Assembly: GCA_000378025.1 (NCBI GenBank)
Contig: KB899087.1
Span: 3,224,001-3,288,000, forward strand
Direction of reading: 5' to 3'
DNA length: 64,000 nucleotides
Origin: Xanthobacteraceae bacterium 501b
Lineage (GTDB): Bacteria > Pseudomonadota > Alphaproteobacteria > Rhizobiales > Xanthobacteraceae
In this document: one piece after another, positions 44,843 to 53,966 of the stretch
How positions within the stretch are numbered: the first letter of the stretch is position 1
How the letters are laid out: each line of letters begins with the position of its first letter
Position numbers and translations under genes: made by a program
The notes under the pieces: generated by a model
Databases searched by the model: none
Seen by the model: the letters and a program-made list of their open reading frames with translations, nothing else
What the model was told of the DNA's origin: nothing

Positions 44843-45435
44843 GCGCGGCGGTGCTCCCAAGGCCGCGGCCGCATCGTGCCCGCGAACTGGCCGGAGACTG
44901 AGGTCAAGCGGTGCAGGCAGCTTCGCCTGCGCCGCCGCCTTCGGCGCGTGTCGAAATGGGTAGCAGCGTCGCCCGCCAGCACTGTCGAGCGCCAGCAGCA
45001 AGGAGAGGATCGTGTTGCGAACGTCGCCGCCGCACGTCTCCAGGGCCGCGTCGATATCAGCCTCGCCAATGACGGGCTCAAGGGTCTGAGGGGCGTGGGA
45101 TTCGGGTAGCTTCAGCGACACGCGGCGCGAAGGTCGAGCCTCGCCTCTGACGGTTCTGATGCGGAAGAGCGAGGAACCACGGCTCGGGCGTCGAATCCGT
45201 CCCTTGCGGCGCCGTCCCTGGGCCGCTTGCGGGTGCCGACGCGGGCGGCGCACCTTTTATCTATAATCACTCTAATTCATTGATGTTGCGTCGTAATTCC
45301 GATTGTTTAAGGCTATCGGGGCTTTCTTTCTGCGATCCTCCTGCGCCGGCGATGAGCGGCGCCGGCCGTTTTCGGTGACAGCCTTGGCCCCAAGCGCGAC
45401 ATCACACTGCCCAATGCCAGTCTCCGCCATCGCCC
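44843..45435. other. Intergenic stretch with a possible degenerate ORF
   Basis: 593 bp between receptor 1 and the second sigma gene. On the minus strand from a GTG at 45121, PESHAPQTLEPVIGEADIDA and ALETCGGDVRNTILSLLLAL look protein-like for about 60 codons, then the frame becomes Arg/Ala-rich. It may be a gene remnant. The AT-rich part at 45255-45315 probably holds the promoter of sigma factor 2. Confidence 0.35.
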
Positions 45436-45966
45436 GTGCCGGCGGGGGCGCCTGTGAGTAGCGCGCTCAATATCTGGCTGGGTGATCTCTACCGGCGGCA
45501 TCATCGCGATCTCGTGCGCTTCGCCGCCCGGCTGGTGGGCGATCGCGACGGCGGCGAGGAGGTAGTGCAGAACGCCTATCTCAGGCTCGCCGGGCGCCCC
45601 GCCCAGGCGGTGGCGATCGAGCACCCCAAGACCTATGCCTTCGCCGCCACCCGCACCGCCGCTATCGATTTTACCGCCCGGCGCCATGCCGAATGGCTCC
45701 ACCGGGTCGATATCGAGGAAATCGACGCGCTCGCGGCCGGCGGCGCTATCGATGGCGCCCTCCACCACCGGCGGCGCATCGTCCGGCTCGCCGTGCTGCT
45801 GAACGAGCTGCCATCGGCCTGCCAGACGGCCTTCGTGATGAACAAGCTGGAGGGGCGGGGCCACCGCGAAATAGCGGCGCATCTCGGCGTGTCGGTCAGC
45901 ATGGTGGAGAAGCACATCCTGCGCGCGCTGATGCACTGCCGCAACCTGATGCGCGATGATGACTGA
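45436..45966 (+). CDS. FecI-type ECF sigma factor, module 2
   Basis: 176 aa from a GTG at 45436 (or GTG at 45454). Region 2: YRRHHRDLVRFAARLVGDRD, GGEEVVQNAYLRLAG; region 4: LNELPSACQTAFVMNKLEGR, HREIAAHLGVSVSMVEKHIL. Clearly a different FecI paralogue from the one at 39715, close to the FecI consensus. Confidence 0.92.
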   Translation: MPAGAPVSSALNIWLGDLYRRHHRDLVRFAARLVGDRDGGEEVVQNAYLRLAGRPAQAVAIEHPKTYAFAATRTAAIDFTARRHAEWLHRVDIEEIDALAAGGAIDGALHHRRRIVRLAVLLNELPSACQTAFVMNKLEGRGHREIAAHLGVSVSMVEKHILRALMHCRNLMRDDD

Positions 45967-45977
45967 GGCGCGAGCAT

Positions 45978-46005
45978 TGAGGATTTTGCGCCCGGCGGCC
46001 GTCTA
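45978..46005 (+). promoter_or_regulatory. ECF promoter candidate, module 2 (before fecR)
   Basis: TGAGGATTT - 12 bp - CCGTCTA, then ATGAG 5 bp on. Matches 47056-47083 in both boxes and gap. Shares only GTCTA and the trailing GAG with module 1. Confidence 0.65.
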
Positions 46006-46047
46006 TAAGGATGAGCCCTTCCCTCATTCCGGTGCGAGAAGCCCCGC

Positions 46048-47031
46048 GTGACGCCGCCGATCCATCGCCCTGCCCATCCGCCCCGCGCCTTGTCCGACGA
46101 AGCGCTGGCTTTCATCGTGCGCCTGCATTCCGGCGAGGCGCAGCCGGCCACCCTGGCTGCCTTCGCCGCCTGGCGACGGCTCAGCGCAGACCATGAGGCT
46201 GCCGCGCGCGAGGCCGAGCAGCTCTGGGGCGATGCCTCGGAACTGCATCAGGATGCGCGCAGCGGCCTCATCCGCCCTGGGTCGGGCCGACGTACCGGCC
46301 CGACCCAGGGCCTCTCGCGACGCGCCCTGCTGGGCGGCGCCGCCGGACTTGCTGTCGCGGGCGCGGGGGGCGCATGGCTGGCGGGCAGGCTGGGGCCGCG
46401 CGCGGATATCGCGACCGGCACCGGCGAGGTGAGGACGGTCACGCTGGCCGATCGCTCGCGCGTCACGTTGAACGCCCGCAGCGCCATCGCCCTCGATCTC
46501 AGCCCCGCCCATCGCCATGTCCGGCTGCTTGAAGGACAGGCCTTTTTCCAGGTGGCGGCCGACCCCGCACGCCCGTTCGAGGTGACGGCGGGGGCGGGCC
46601 GGCTGCAGGCGCTGGGCACCGCCTTCGATGTCGACGCCAATCGCGGCGACGGCTCGCTGGCGGTGAGCGTGGTCGAACATGCGGTGCGGGTCGCGGGCGC
46701 GAGCGAACTGACGCTGCAGGCGGGCGAGCGCGTCCGGATCGCCCCGGATGGCCGGCTCGGACCGGTCACACTCCAGCCGGCGGACATCACCCTCGCCTGG
46801 CGCTCGGGGCTGTATATCGCCGAGGACCGCCCGCTCGCCGACATCATCGCCGCGCTGCGCCCCTACCATGCCGGGTGGATCCTCGCCCGTGGATCGGGCA
46901 TCGACGGGCTGCGGGTCAATGCGGTGCTGGATCTGCGCACCCCTGAGGCCTCACTCGCAGCCCTCGCCCAGGGCCTGCCGATCCGGGTGATGGCGCTCTC
47001 CCCCTTCCTCACCATCGTCTCGGCAGCGTGA
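46048..47031 (+). CDS. FecR-family anti-sigma regulator, module 2
   Basis: 327 aa from a GTG. AFAAWRRLSADHEAAAREAE at the N-terminus; one membrane segment after RRALLGGAAGLAVAGAGGAW (about 90-112); FecR domain VTLADRSRVTLNARSAIAL, EGQAFFQVAADPARPFEV, VVEHAVRV; C-terminal DIIAALRPYHAGWILARG. Pairs with the sigma factor just upstream and the receptor just downstream. Confidence 0.92.
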   Translation: MTPPIHRPAHPPRALSDEALAFIVRLHSGEAQPATLAAFAAWRRLSADHEAAAREAEQLWGDASELHQDARSGLIRPGSGRRTGPTQGLSRRALLGGAAGLAVAGAGGAWLAGRLGPRADIATGTGEVRTVTLADRSRVTLNARSAIALDLSPAHRHVRLLEGQAFFQVAADPARPFEVTAGAGRLQALGTAFDVDANRGDGSLAVSVVEHAVRVAGASELTLQAGERVRIAPDGRLGPVTLQPADITLAWRSGLYIAEDRPLADIIAALRPYHAGWILARGSGIDGLRVNAVLDLRTPEASLAALAQGLPIRVMALSPFLTIVSAA

Positions 47032-47055
47032 GGATAAATTTTTTCCGAACCGCGC

Positions 47056-47083
47056 TGAGGATTTCCGCGCCGCGCCCCGTCTT
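47056..47083 (+). promoter_or_regulatory. ECF promoter candidate, module 2 (before receptor)
   Basis: TGAGGATTT - 12 bp - CCGTCTT, then GCGAG 5 bp on. Same boxes and gap as 45978-46005. It places the receptor start at 47145 and rules out the frame's first start at 47028. Confidence 0.65.
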
Positions 47084-47144
47084 AGCCAGCGAGGGACCAG
47101 ACGACCCAGCAGGGCACGTCCCTCCTCACGCGAGCGGAGACGGG

Positions 47145-50100
47145 ATGATGGTGGGCTTCAAGGGGCGGACGGGACTTCTGCGGGCATGGCTGGTGGCAAC
47201 AACCATGCTGGTGCCTTTGCCCCTTGCCAGCGCGCAGGCGCAGCAGGCGAGCGCGGCGCGGAACAGCTTCGATATTCCGGCCCAGCCGCTCGGCGCGGCG
47301 CTGACCGCCTTCGCCCGCCAGACCGGCATCACATTCGCCTATCCCGCCGCGCTCACCGCCGGGCGAACCTCGCCGGCGCTGCGCGGCAGCTTTTCGCACG
47401 AAGAAGCGCTGGCCCGGCTGCTGGGCGGCAGCGGGCTGGCCTATGCCTTCACCAGCCCGACCCGCGTGACCATCTCGGCGCCGCTGTCGGGCGGCACGGA
47501 GGCGGCAGCTGACGGCGCGATCGAGCTCGGCACGATCGATGTCACCGGCGCCGGCGCGGCGGCCGACCTGCCCTTCGAGACGACAGGCTCCACCAACTAC
47601 ATCTCCTCCGAGGAAATCGAGCGCTTCCCGCCGCAGACCGCCGGCGCGCTGTTCCAGGGCACGCCCGGCGTCATTTCCGGCGGCGGCAATAACGGCGCCT
47701 CGATCGACCCGAACATTCGCGGCCTGCAGGGCCAGAACCGCGTCGCCACCACGATCGACGGTTCCCAGCAGTCGACCTCCTCCTATCGCGGCTATGCCGG
47801 CGTCGACAGCCGCACCTATGTCGACCCCGACCTCATTTCCGGCATCACCATCACCAAGGGGCCGGACGGCGCGGTGGCCGGCGCCATCGGCGGCACCATC
47901 GCCATGGAGACGCTGAACGTCGAGGACATCCTCAAGGCCGGCGAGCGCTGGGGCGTACGGGTGCGCGGTGGGCTCGCCACCAACTCGGTCGCCCCGGTGA
48001 TTGGCGAGACGGCGGCGGTGTTTGGCGGCGGCGATGGCGCGGCCATCACCAATGGCAGCTTCGCCCTCGCCGTGCGCGAGGACAATGTGGACCTCGTCGG
48101 CGCCTTTGTGCGGCGGAAGACGGGCAACTACTTTGCCGGCACGGAAGGTTCGCTCACCACCACCGACTATCTCGGCGAGCAGGTTGGCCTGTCGAATTAC
48201 GGCCATGGCCAGCTGGTCTACAACACCTCCGAGGACGTGACCTCGGCGCTGCTGAAGGCCACGTTCCGCCCGACCGACGAGCAGGAATTGCAGATCGGCT
48301 ATCTCTATTACGGCAACGAATTCGGCGAGATTTCGCCCTCGGCGATCAATGTCGGCACCAATGTGACCTTCCAGATTCCGCTCAGCTCCGTCACCATCAA
48401 CCAGGTAACGGCGCGTTATCACTACGACCCCACGGACAACGACCTCGTCGACTTCAAGGTCAATGCCTATCTCTCCAACACCGACGAGAGCAATGTGTTC
48501 GCCGTTCTGGGCACGACGCCCGAACTTCAGCAGCAATCGCAGAATGTCGGGGTGAATGCGAGCAACACCTCGCATTTCATGGTGAAGGACACCCCGCTCG
48601 ACCTCACCCTCGGCGGTTCCTTCACCTATGAGGACGCCGAGCCCGTTTCCGTCGACGCCTGGGCCGACACGACGTGGTGGGCCATTCCGGCGGATGGCGA
48701 CCGCACGATCGGCTCGCTGTTCGCCCGAGTAAACTGGGAGCCGACCTCCTGGCTCGCCTTGGCGGCGGGGGTCGAATACCTCTCCTATGAGACCAATTTC
48801 AACGGCACGACCTATTACGCCACCGACGAACCCTTCGCCGGCTATTCCGGCGACGGCTTCAGCCCGAGCGCCAGCATCACGGTGACGCCGCTGGAGGGCT
48901 GGCAGATCTACGGCCAGTACCAGAGCGGCATCCGCCCGCCCAGCGTGCGCGAGACCAGCCAGACCCGTGCCGACCAGGTGTTCACCAGCGATCTCGACGC
49001 GGAACAGGCGAGCAACTGGGAAGTGGGCACCAATTTCCTGCGCGACAACCTGTTCATGGAAGGCGACAAGGCGCGGCTGAAGCTGGCCTATTTCGACAAC
49101 ACCACGAATAACTATATCGGCCGCACCTATGACGGTAGGCTAGGCTTGTTCAATTACGACTATGTCCGGTTCAAGGGCTTCGAGATTTCCGGCCGCTACG
49201 ATGCCGGGCCGATTTTCACCGAGTTCGGGTTCAACTATTACACCGACTATGAAGCCTGCCTTGATGACGGCACCTGCCTCGACTACACGCTGCCGGCGGA
49301 TTACCTGACCAACCAGATCCCGCCGCAGTTCACCGCCTCCTTCACCGCCGGCGCCCGGCTGTTCGACGACCGCGTGACCATTGGCGGCCGCGTCACCTAT
49401 ATGGGCGAGCGCCTCGCCCCCGTGGTGGATGACGGTTCCTATTTCGTCACCACCAAGCTGTGGGAGCCCTACACCACGGTCGATGCCTTCGTGCAGTGGA
49501 AGATGAACGAGAACCTCACCCTCGACATCAGCGCTCTGAACATCCTCGACGCCTATTATGTCGACGCGCTCAACAACACCGACATGCCGGCGCCCGGCCG
49601 CACCATCACCGCCACCCTGACCGGTCGCTTCGGCAGCGGCGAGAAGCTCGCCCCGCTCCCGCTCGGCCTGCGGCTGAACAGCGAGGCCTGGACCGGCCTC
49701 TATGCCGGCGCCTCCTTCGGCTATGGCTTCGCCTCCATCAGCGGCACCACCACGCTGGCGGACGGCACGGCGAACGATATCGCGGCGACAGAATCGGCCG
49801 ATGAATCGCTCGACGGCATGCTCGGGGGCGGGCAGATAGGCTATAATTACCAGCTCCGCAACGGCATCGTGCTCGGCGTCGAGGCGGATTTCAGCTGGCT
49901 GAGCCAGAAGGCCACGCATGCGGCGATGGCCACCGAGGCGCAGATCCTCATCGACAACGAGATGTGGCAGGCCAAAACCGACTATTCCCTCGAATGGCTC
50001 TCCACCATCCGCGGCAAGGCCGGCTACGCCCTCAACGACCGGCTGTTCGTCTACGGCACCGGCGGCGTCGCCTTCCTGCGCGAGAGCGAGCAGCGCTCGC

Positions 50101-50498
50101 AATACATCGCCACCACGTCAGGGGCGAGCGTGCCGAACGGGCATACCACCACGCTCTTCTTCACCGAGGCGGCCGGCGCGACCCGCACCGGCTTCGCCGT
50201 GGGCGGCGGCGCCGAATATGCGCTCTCCGACCGCTGGTCGCTGAAGATGGACTATCTCTTCACCGGCTTCGGTTCCGAGAGCTTCCTCTTCCCCAACGCC
50301 CGGGCCGGCGTCGGCAAATCCTACACCGTGACGACGCGGTGTACGCGAAACCCGACGCCGATGCCGCCCTGCCCCGGCGGGTGGGCCGGCACCATCACCC
50401 AGAACTTCACCGGCAGTTCCGAGACGGTGAACGGCCGCGAGGCCTCCAACTCGGCTGACCTGCAAATGCTGAAGATCGGCCTCAATTACCGCTTCTGA
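47145..50498 (+). CDS. TonB-dependent receptor fused to Omp25/31-like barrel, module 2
   Basis: 1117 aa from the ATG at 47145. Signal peptide to SAQAQ; STN domain (FDIPAQPLGAALTAFARQTG); IDVTG; plug (NIRGLQGQNRVATTIDGSQQ); long barrel with C-x5-C loop EACLDDGTC; then from about residue 848 AWTGLYAGASFGYGFA starts the fused 8-strand Omp barrel ending LQMLKIGLNYRF. The same layout and much of the same sequence as the module 1 receptor, including the last-loop Cys pair (TTRCTR, then PPCPG). The differences cluster in the surface loops of the barrel, as expected of receptors with different ligands. Confidence 0.9.
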   Translation: MMVGFKGRTGLLRAWLVATTMLVPLPLASAQAQQASAARNSFDIPAQPLGAALTAFARQTGITFAYPAALTAGRTSPALRGSFSHEEALARLLGGSGLAYAFTSPTRVTISAPLSGGTEAAADGAIELGTIDVTGAGAAADLPFETTGSTNYISSEEIERFPPQTAGALFQGTPGVISGGGNNGASIDPNIRGLQGQNRVATTIDGSQQSTSSYRGYAGVDSRTYVDPDLISGITITKGPDGAVAGAIGGTIAMETLNVEDILKAGERWGVRVRGGLATNSVAPVIGETAAVFGGGDGAAITNGSFALAVREDNVDLVGAFVRRKTGNYFAGTEGSLTTTDYLGEQVGLSNYGHGQLVYNTSEDVTSALLKATFRPTDEQELQIGYLYYGNEFGEISPSAINVGTNVTFQIPLSSVTINQVTARYHYDPTDNDLVDFKVNAYLSNTDESNVFAVLGTTPELQQQSQNVGVNASNTSHFMVKDTPLDLTLGGSFTYEDAEPVSVDAWADTTWWAIPADGDRTIGSLFARVNWEPTSWLALAAGVEYLSYETNFNGTTYYATDEPFAGYSGDGFSPSASITVTPLEGWQIYGQYQSGIRPPSVRETSQTRADQVFTSDLDAEQASNWEVGTNFLRDNLFMEGDKARLKLAYFDNTTNNYIGRTYDGRLGLFNYDYVRFKGFEISGRYDAGPIFTEFGFNYYTDYEACLDDGTCLDYTLPADYLTNQIPPQFTASFTAGARLFDDRVTIGGRVTYMGERLAPVVDDGSYFVTTKLWEPYTTVDAFVQWKMNENLTLDISALNILDAYYVDALNNTDMPAPGRTITATLTGRFGSGEKLAPLPLGLRLNSEAWTGLYAGASFGYGFASISGTTTLADGTANDIAATESADESLDGMLGGGQIGYNYQLRNGIVLGVEADFSWLSQKATHAAMATEAQILIDNEMWQAKTDYSLEWLSTIRGKAGYALNDRLFVYGTGGVAFLRESEQRSQYIATTSGASVPNGHTTTLFFTEAAGATRTGFAVGGGAEYALSDRWSLKMDYLFTGFGSESFLFPNARAGVGKSYTVTTRCTRNPTPMPPCPGGWAGTITQNFTGSSETVNGREASNSADLQMLKIGLNYRF

Positions 50499-50507
50499 CG
50501 CCCGGCA

Positions 50508-50546
50508 CCGGCCTTCGCGCTCCCCCACAGGAAACGCGAAGGCCGG
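50508..50546 (+). terminator. Hairpin after receptor 2
   Basis: CCGGCCTTCGCG and its exact complement form a 12-bp stem with a 15-nt loop, 9 bp after the receptor stop codon. No T run follows, so it may act as an mRNA-stabilising hairpin or terminator. Confidence 0.55.
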
Positions 50547-50618
50547 CGCGCGGCGGGGAGAGGAACATGCGCGCCATGTGAGGCGTTGCGCCCGGGGTAT
50601 CTCAACGGGAGCGCGCGC

Positions 50619-52286
50619 GTGATCACCGACCTCTGGTACAAGAACGCCATCGTCTATTGTCTCTCCGTCGAAGGCTTCATGGATTCGAACGGCGATGGCG
50701 TCGGCGACTTCCGCGGCCTGATGCGGCGGCTTGATTACCTGCACGGGCTCGGCGTCACCGCCATCTGGCTGATGCCGTTCCAGGCCTCCCCCGGGAAGGA
50801 TGACGGCTATGACGTCGCCGATTATTACGGCGTCGATCCGCGCTACGGCACGCTGGGCGATTTCGTCGAGTTCACCCACGCCGCCCGGCAGCGCGGCATG
50901 CGGGTGCTGATCGACCTCGTGGTGAACCACACCTCGAACCAGCATCCCTGGTTCAAATCCGCCCGCTCCGACCCGGATTCACCGTACCGCGATTGGTATG
51001 TCTGGTCGACGACCAAGCCGAAGAATGCCAATGAGGGCATGGTGTTTCCCGGCGTGCAGAAGACCACCTGGACCTATGACAAGGCGGCTAAGGAATATTA
51101 TTTCCACCGCTTCTACGACTTCCAGCCTGACCTCAACACCGCCAACCCCGACGTGCAGGCGGAGATCCTGCGCATCATGGGGTTCTGGCTGGAACTCGGC
51201 GTCTCCGGCTTCCGCATGGACGCCGTGCCCTTCGTCATCGCCGAGAAGGGCGCCGACATCGACGGTAAGCCGATCGAGCATTTCAACATGCTGCGCACCT
51301 TCCGCGAATTCCTGCAGTGGCGGCGGGGCGACGCCATCATCCTGGCGGAGGCGAACATTCTTCCCGAGGACGACAAGAAGTATTTCGGCGAAGACGGCGA
51401 CCGCATGCACATGATGTTCAACTTCCAGGTCAACCAGTCGCTGTTCTACGCCCTGGCCAGCGCCGACATGAAGCCGCTGGTGAAGGCGCTGAACGCGACA
51501 AGGCCGGACTATGCGACGGCGCAATGGGGCCTGTTCCTGCGCAATCATGACGAGCTCGACCTCGGCCGGCTGACGCCGGCGCAGCGCGAGCAGGTGTTCC
51601 AGGCGTTCGGGCCGGACAAATCGATGCAGCTCTATGATCGCGGCATCCGCCGCCGGCTCGCGCCGATGCTGAAGGGCGACCGCCGCATGATGGAGCTGGC
51701 CTACAGCCTCATGCTGTCGCTGCCCGGCACGCCGGTGCTGCGCTATGGCGACGAGATTGGCATGGGCGACGATCTCGGCCTGCCCGAGCGCTATTGCGCC
51801 CGCACGCCGATGCAATGGTCGAACGAGCCGCAGGGCGGCTTCAGCGCGGCGGAGAAGACCTATCTGCCCGTTATCTCCGAGGGGGCCTATGGCTTTGAGC
51901 AGGTGAACGTCGCCGACCAGCGCCGCGACCCACAATCCTTCCTCAACTGGATGGAACGGATGATCCGCACCCGCCAGGAGACGCAGGAAATCGGCTGGGG
52001 CGCTTTCGAGATCGTCGATGTCGGCCACGACGCGGTGCTGTGCCTGCGCTATGAGTGGCGCAACAATGTCGCCGTGTTCCTGCACAATTTCCACCCCGAG
52101 GGGCTGAGCGTGCAGTTCAAGCTCACGCCGCCGGAAGGCGAGCCGAACCGCCTTGTGAACCTGCTGTCGGACAGCCACAGCGAGGCGGACGGCAAGGGCC
52201 GGCACGCCATCACGCTCGAACCCTATGGCTACCGCTGGTTCCGCATGGGCGGTCTCGACTACGCCTTCCGCCGCACAGAACTTTAG
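50619..52286 (+). CDS. GH13 enzyme, trehalose-synthase-like
   Basis: 555 aa from a GTG at 50619. GH13 regions: DLVVNHTSNQHPWF (I), GFRMDAVPF (II, nucleophile Asp), ILAEANILPED (III, Glu), LRNHDELDLG (IV, Asp). The AEAN-x-x-PED and RNHDELDL forms are those of maltose alpha-D-glucosyltransferase (TreS), which interconverts maltose and trehalose. Somewhat short for TreS, so a related glucosyltransferase is possible. No signal peptide, so cytoplasmic. Confidence 0.85.
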   Translation: MITDLWYKNAIVYCLSVEGFMDSNGDGVGDFRGLMRRLDYLHGLGVTAIWLMPFQASPGKDDGYDVADYYGVDPRYGTLGDFVEFTHAARQRGMRVLIDLVVNHTSNQHPWFKSARSDPDSPYRDWYVWSTTKPKNANEGMVFPGVQKTTWTYDKAAKEYYFHRFYDFQPDLNTANPDVQAEILRIMGFWLELGVSGFRMDAVPFVIAEKGADIDGKPIEHFNMLRTFREFLQWRRGDAIILAEANILPEDDKKYFGEDGDRMHMMFNFQVNQSLFYALASADMKPLVKALNATRPDYATAQWGLFLRNHDELDLGRLTPAQREQVFQAFGPDKSMQLYDRGIRRRLAPMLKGDRRMMELAYSLMLSLPGTPVLRYGDEIGMGDDLGLPERYCARTPMQWSNEPQGGFSAAEKTYLPVISEGAYGFEQVNVADQRRDPQSFLNWMERMIRTRQETQEIGWGAFEIVDVGHDAVLCLRYEWRNNVAVFLHNFHPEGLSVQFKLTPPEGEPNRLVNLLSDSHSEADGKGRHAITLEPYGYRWFRMGGLDYAFRRTEL

Positions 52287-52293
52287 AGCCACA

Positions 52294-52322
52294 CCGATCA
52301 GCCTGCGACGCAGGCTGATCGG
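52294..52322. terminator. Bidirectional terminator-like hairpin
   Basis: A 13-bp perfect stem (CCGATCAGCCTGC and complement) with a GAC loop lies between the convergent GH13 genes, 7 bp after one stop and 18 bp before the other. Confidence 0.7.
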
Positions 52323-52340
52323 TTGCGTTCTCTCCTTGGT

Positions 52341-53945
52341 TCAAAGCCGGGCGTCGAGCGCGACGATGACGCCTTCATGGGGCCGCAGGGAAAGGTGGCC
52401 CTCCACCCTCTCCTCGCGCGGGCGGTCAGGCTCGGTGGAGAGAAGCACCCGCCCTTGGGTGCCGGGCGGCAGCGGGATGTCGTCCTGCACGGTGCCCGCG
52501 AGATTCAGCGCCACCAGCACGCATTCCTCGGCGCTCTCACGCAGGAACACCAGCACATCGCCCAGCGCGGTGATCTTGCGATAGGTGCCGGCATGCAGCA
52601 CCGGATGGGCGCGGCGCAGGGCGATCAGGTCGCGATAGAGCCCGAGCAGCGAGGCGGGCTGTTCCAGCTGGACGGCGACGTTGCGCGTGGTGAAGTCGGC
52701 CGCCAGCGGCAGCCAGGGCCGGCCATTGGTGAAGCCGGCATTGGGCGAGGCGTCCCACTGCATCGGCGTGCGCTCGGGATCGCGGCCAAGGCCGAGCCCC
52801 GGCTCGTTCTTCTCCCAGGGGTCGTGAGCATCCTCGGTGGCGATCGGCACATTCTCCATGCCGATCTCGTCGCCATAATACATGGTCGGCGTGCCACGCA
52901 GGGTGAGCAGCAGCATGGCCGCGACCCGGGCGCGGCGGGCACCGATGCGCGAGGCGATGCGCGGCTGGTCGTGATTGCCCAGCACCCAGTTCGGCCAGCC
53001 ACCTTCCGGCACCGCCGCGTCATAGTCGGCGATCAGCTCGGCGAGGCGAGGCGCGCTCCAGCTGGCGTGGATCAATTGGAAATTGAACGGCAGATGGGCG
53101 CCTTCGAGATTCTCGCCGTAATAGGCGACCAGCCGATCGATCGGCAGGTAGATCTCGCCGATCAGCACCCGGTCCTCATATTCGTCGATCACAGCGCGCA
53201 GCTCGGCGATGATCGCATGCACGTCCGGCTGGTCGGTGGAGCGGGTCTGCAGGAAGCGGCGGATATCGGCGTCGCCCGGCCCATATTCCGGGTTGGGCGG
53301 GTTGTCGCGGAAATTGGCGTCCTTCATCAGGTGCCAGATCACATCGACCCGAAAGCCATCGACGCCGCGCGCCATCCAGAAGCGCAGCACGTCGTGCATC
53401 GCGGCGCGCACCTGCGGGTTGCGCCAGTTCAGGTCCGGCTGCTGCGTCAGGAAGGCGTGGTAATAATATTGCCCGCTGGCGGGGTCATAGGTCCAGGCCG
53501 GCCCGCCGAAATTGCTCATCCAGTTGTTCGGCGGCCCGCCATCGGGCGCGGGGTCGCGCCAGATGTACCAGTCGCGCCGGGGATTTTCGCGCGAGGCGCG
53601 GCTCTCAGCGAACCACGGGTGCTGGTCCGACGTGTGGTTCGGTACGAAATCGAGCACGATCTTGAGCCGGCGGGCATGCGCCTCCTCGATCAGCCGATCA
53701 AAGGCGTCGAGGTCGCCGAACATCGGGTCGATGCCGCAATAATCCGCGACGTCATAGCCGAAATCGGCCATGGGCGAGGGGAAGATCGGCGAGATCCAGA
53801 CCGCGTCGATGCCGAGCGCGACCAGATAATCGAGCCGGGCGCGAATGCCATCGAGATCGCCGATGCCATCGCCATTCGTGTCCTGAAATGAGCGGGGATA
53901 GACCTGATAGAAGATCCCGCGCTGCCACCATTGTGTCTGCGCCAT
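52341..53945 (-). CDS. GH13 alpha-glucosidase
   Basis: 534 aa. YPRSFQDTNGDGIGDLDGI near the start; DFVPNHTSDQHPWF, GFRVDVIW (nucleophile Asp), IGEIYLP (Glu), LGNHDQPR (Asp). Of the oligo-1,6-glucosidase/alpha-glucosidase type acting on short maltose- or isomaltose-like oligosaccharides. The order behind the LLM oxidoreductase (21-bp gap) suggests cotranscription. Confidence 0.9.
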   Translation of the reverse strand: MAQTQWWQRGIFYQVYPRSFQDTNGDGIGDLDGIRARLDYLVALGIDAVWISPIFPSPMADFGYDVADYCGIDPMFGDLDAFDRLIEEAHARRLKIVLDFVPNHTSDQHPWFAESRASRENPRRDWYIWRDPAPDGGPPNNWMSNFGGPAWTYDPASGQYYYHAFLTQQPDLNWRNPQVRAAMHDVLRFWMARGVDGFRVDVIWHLMKDANFRDNPPNPEYGPGDADIRRFLQTRSTDQPDVHAIIAELRAVIDEYEDRVLIGEIYLPIDRLVAYYGENLEGAHLPFNFQLIHASWSAPRLAELIADYDAAVPEGGWPNWVLGNHDQPRIASRIGARRARVAAMLLLTLRGTPTMYYGDEIGMENVPIATEDAHDPWEKNEPGLGLGRDPERTPMQWDASPNAGFTNGRPWLPLAADFTTRNVAVQLEQPASLLGLYRDLIALRRAHPVLHAGTYRKITALGDVLVFLRESAEECVLVALNLAGTVQDDIPLPPGTQGRVLLSTEPDRPREERVEGHLSLRPHEGVIVALDARL

Positions 53946-53966
53946 CCGCGCCTCCTGAAGGTTTGG

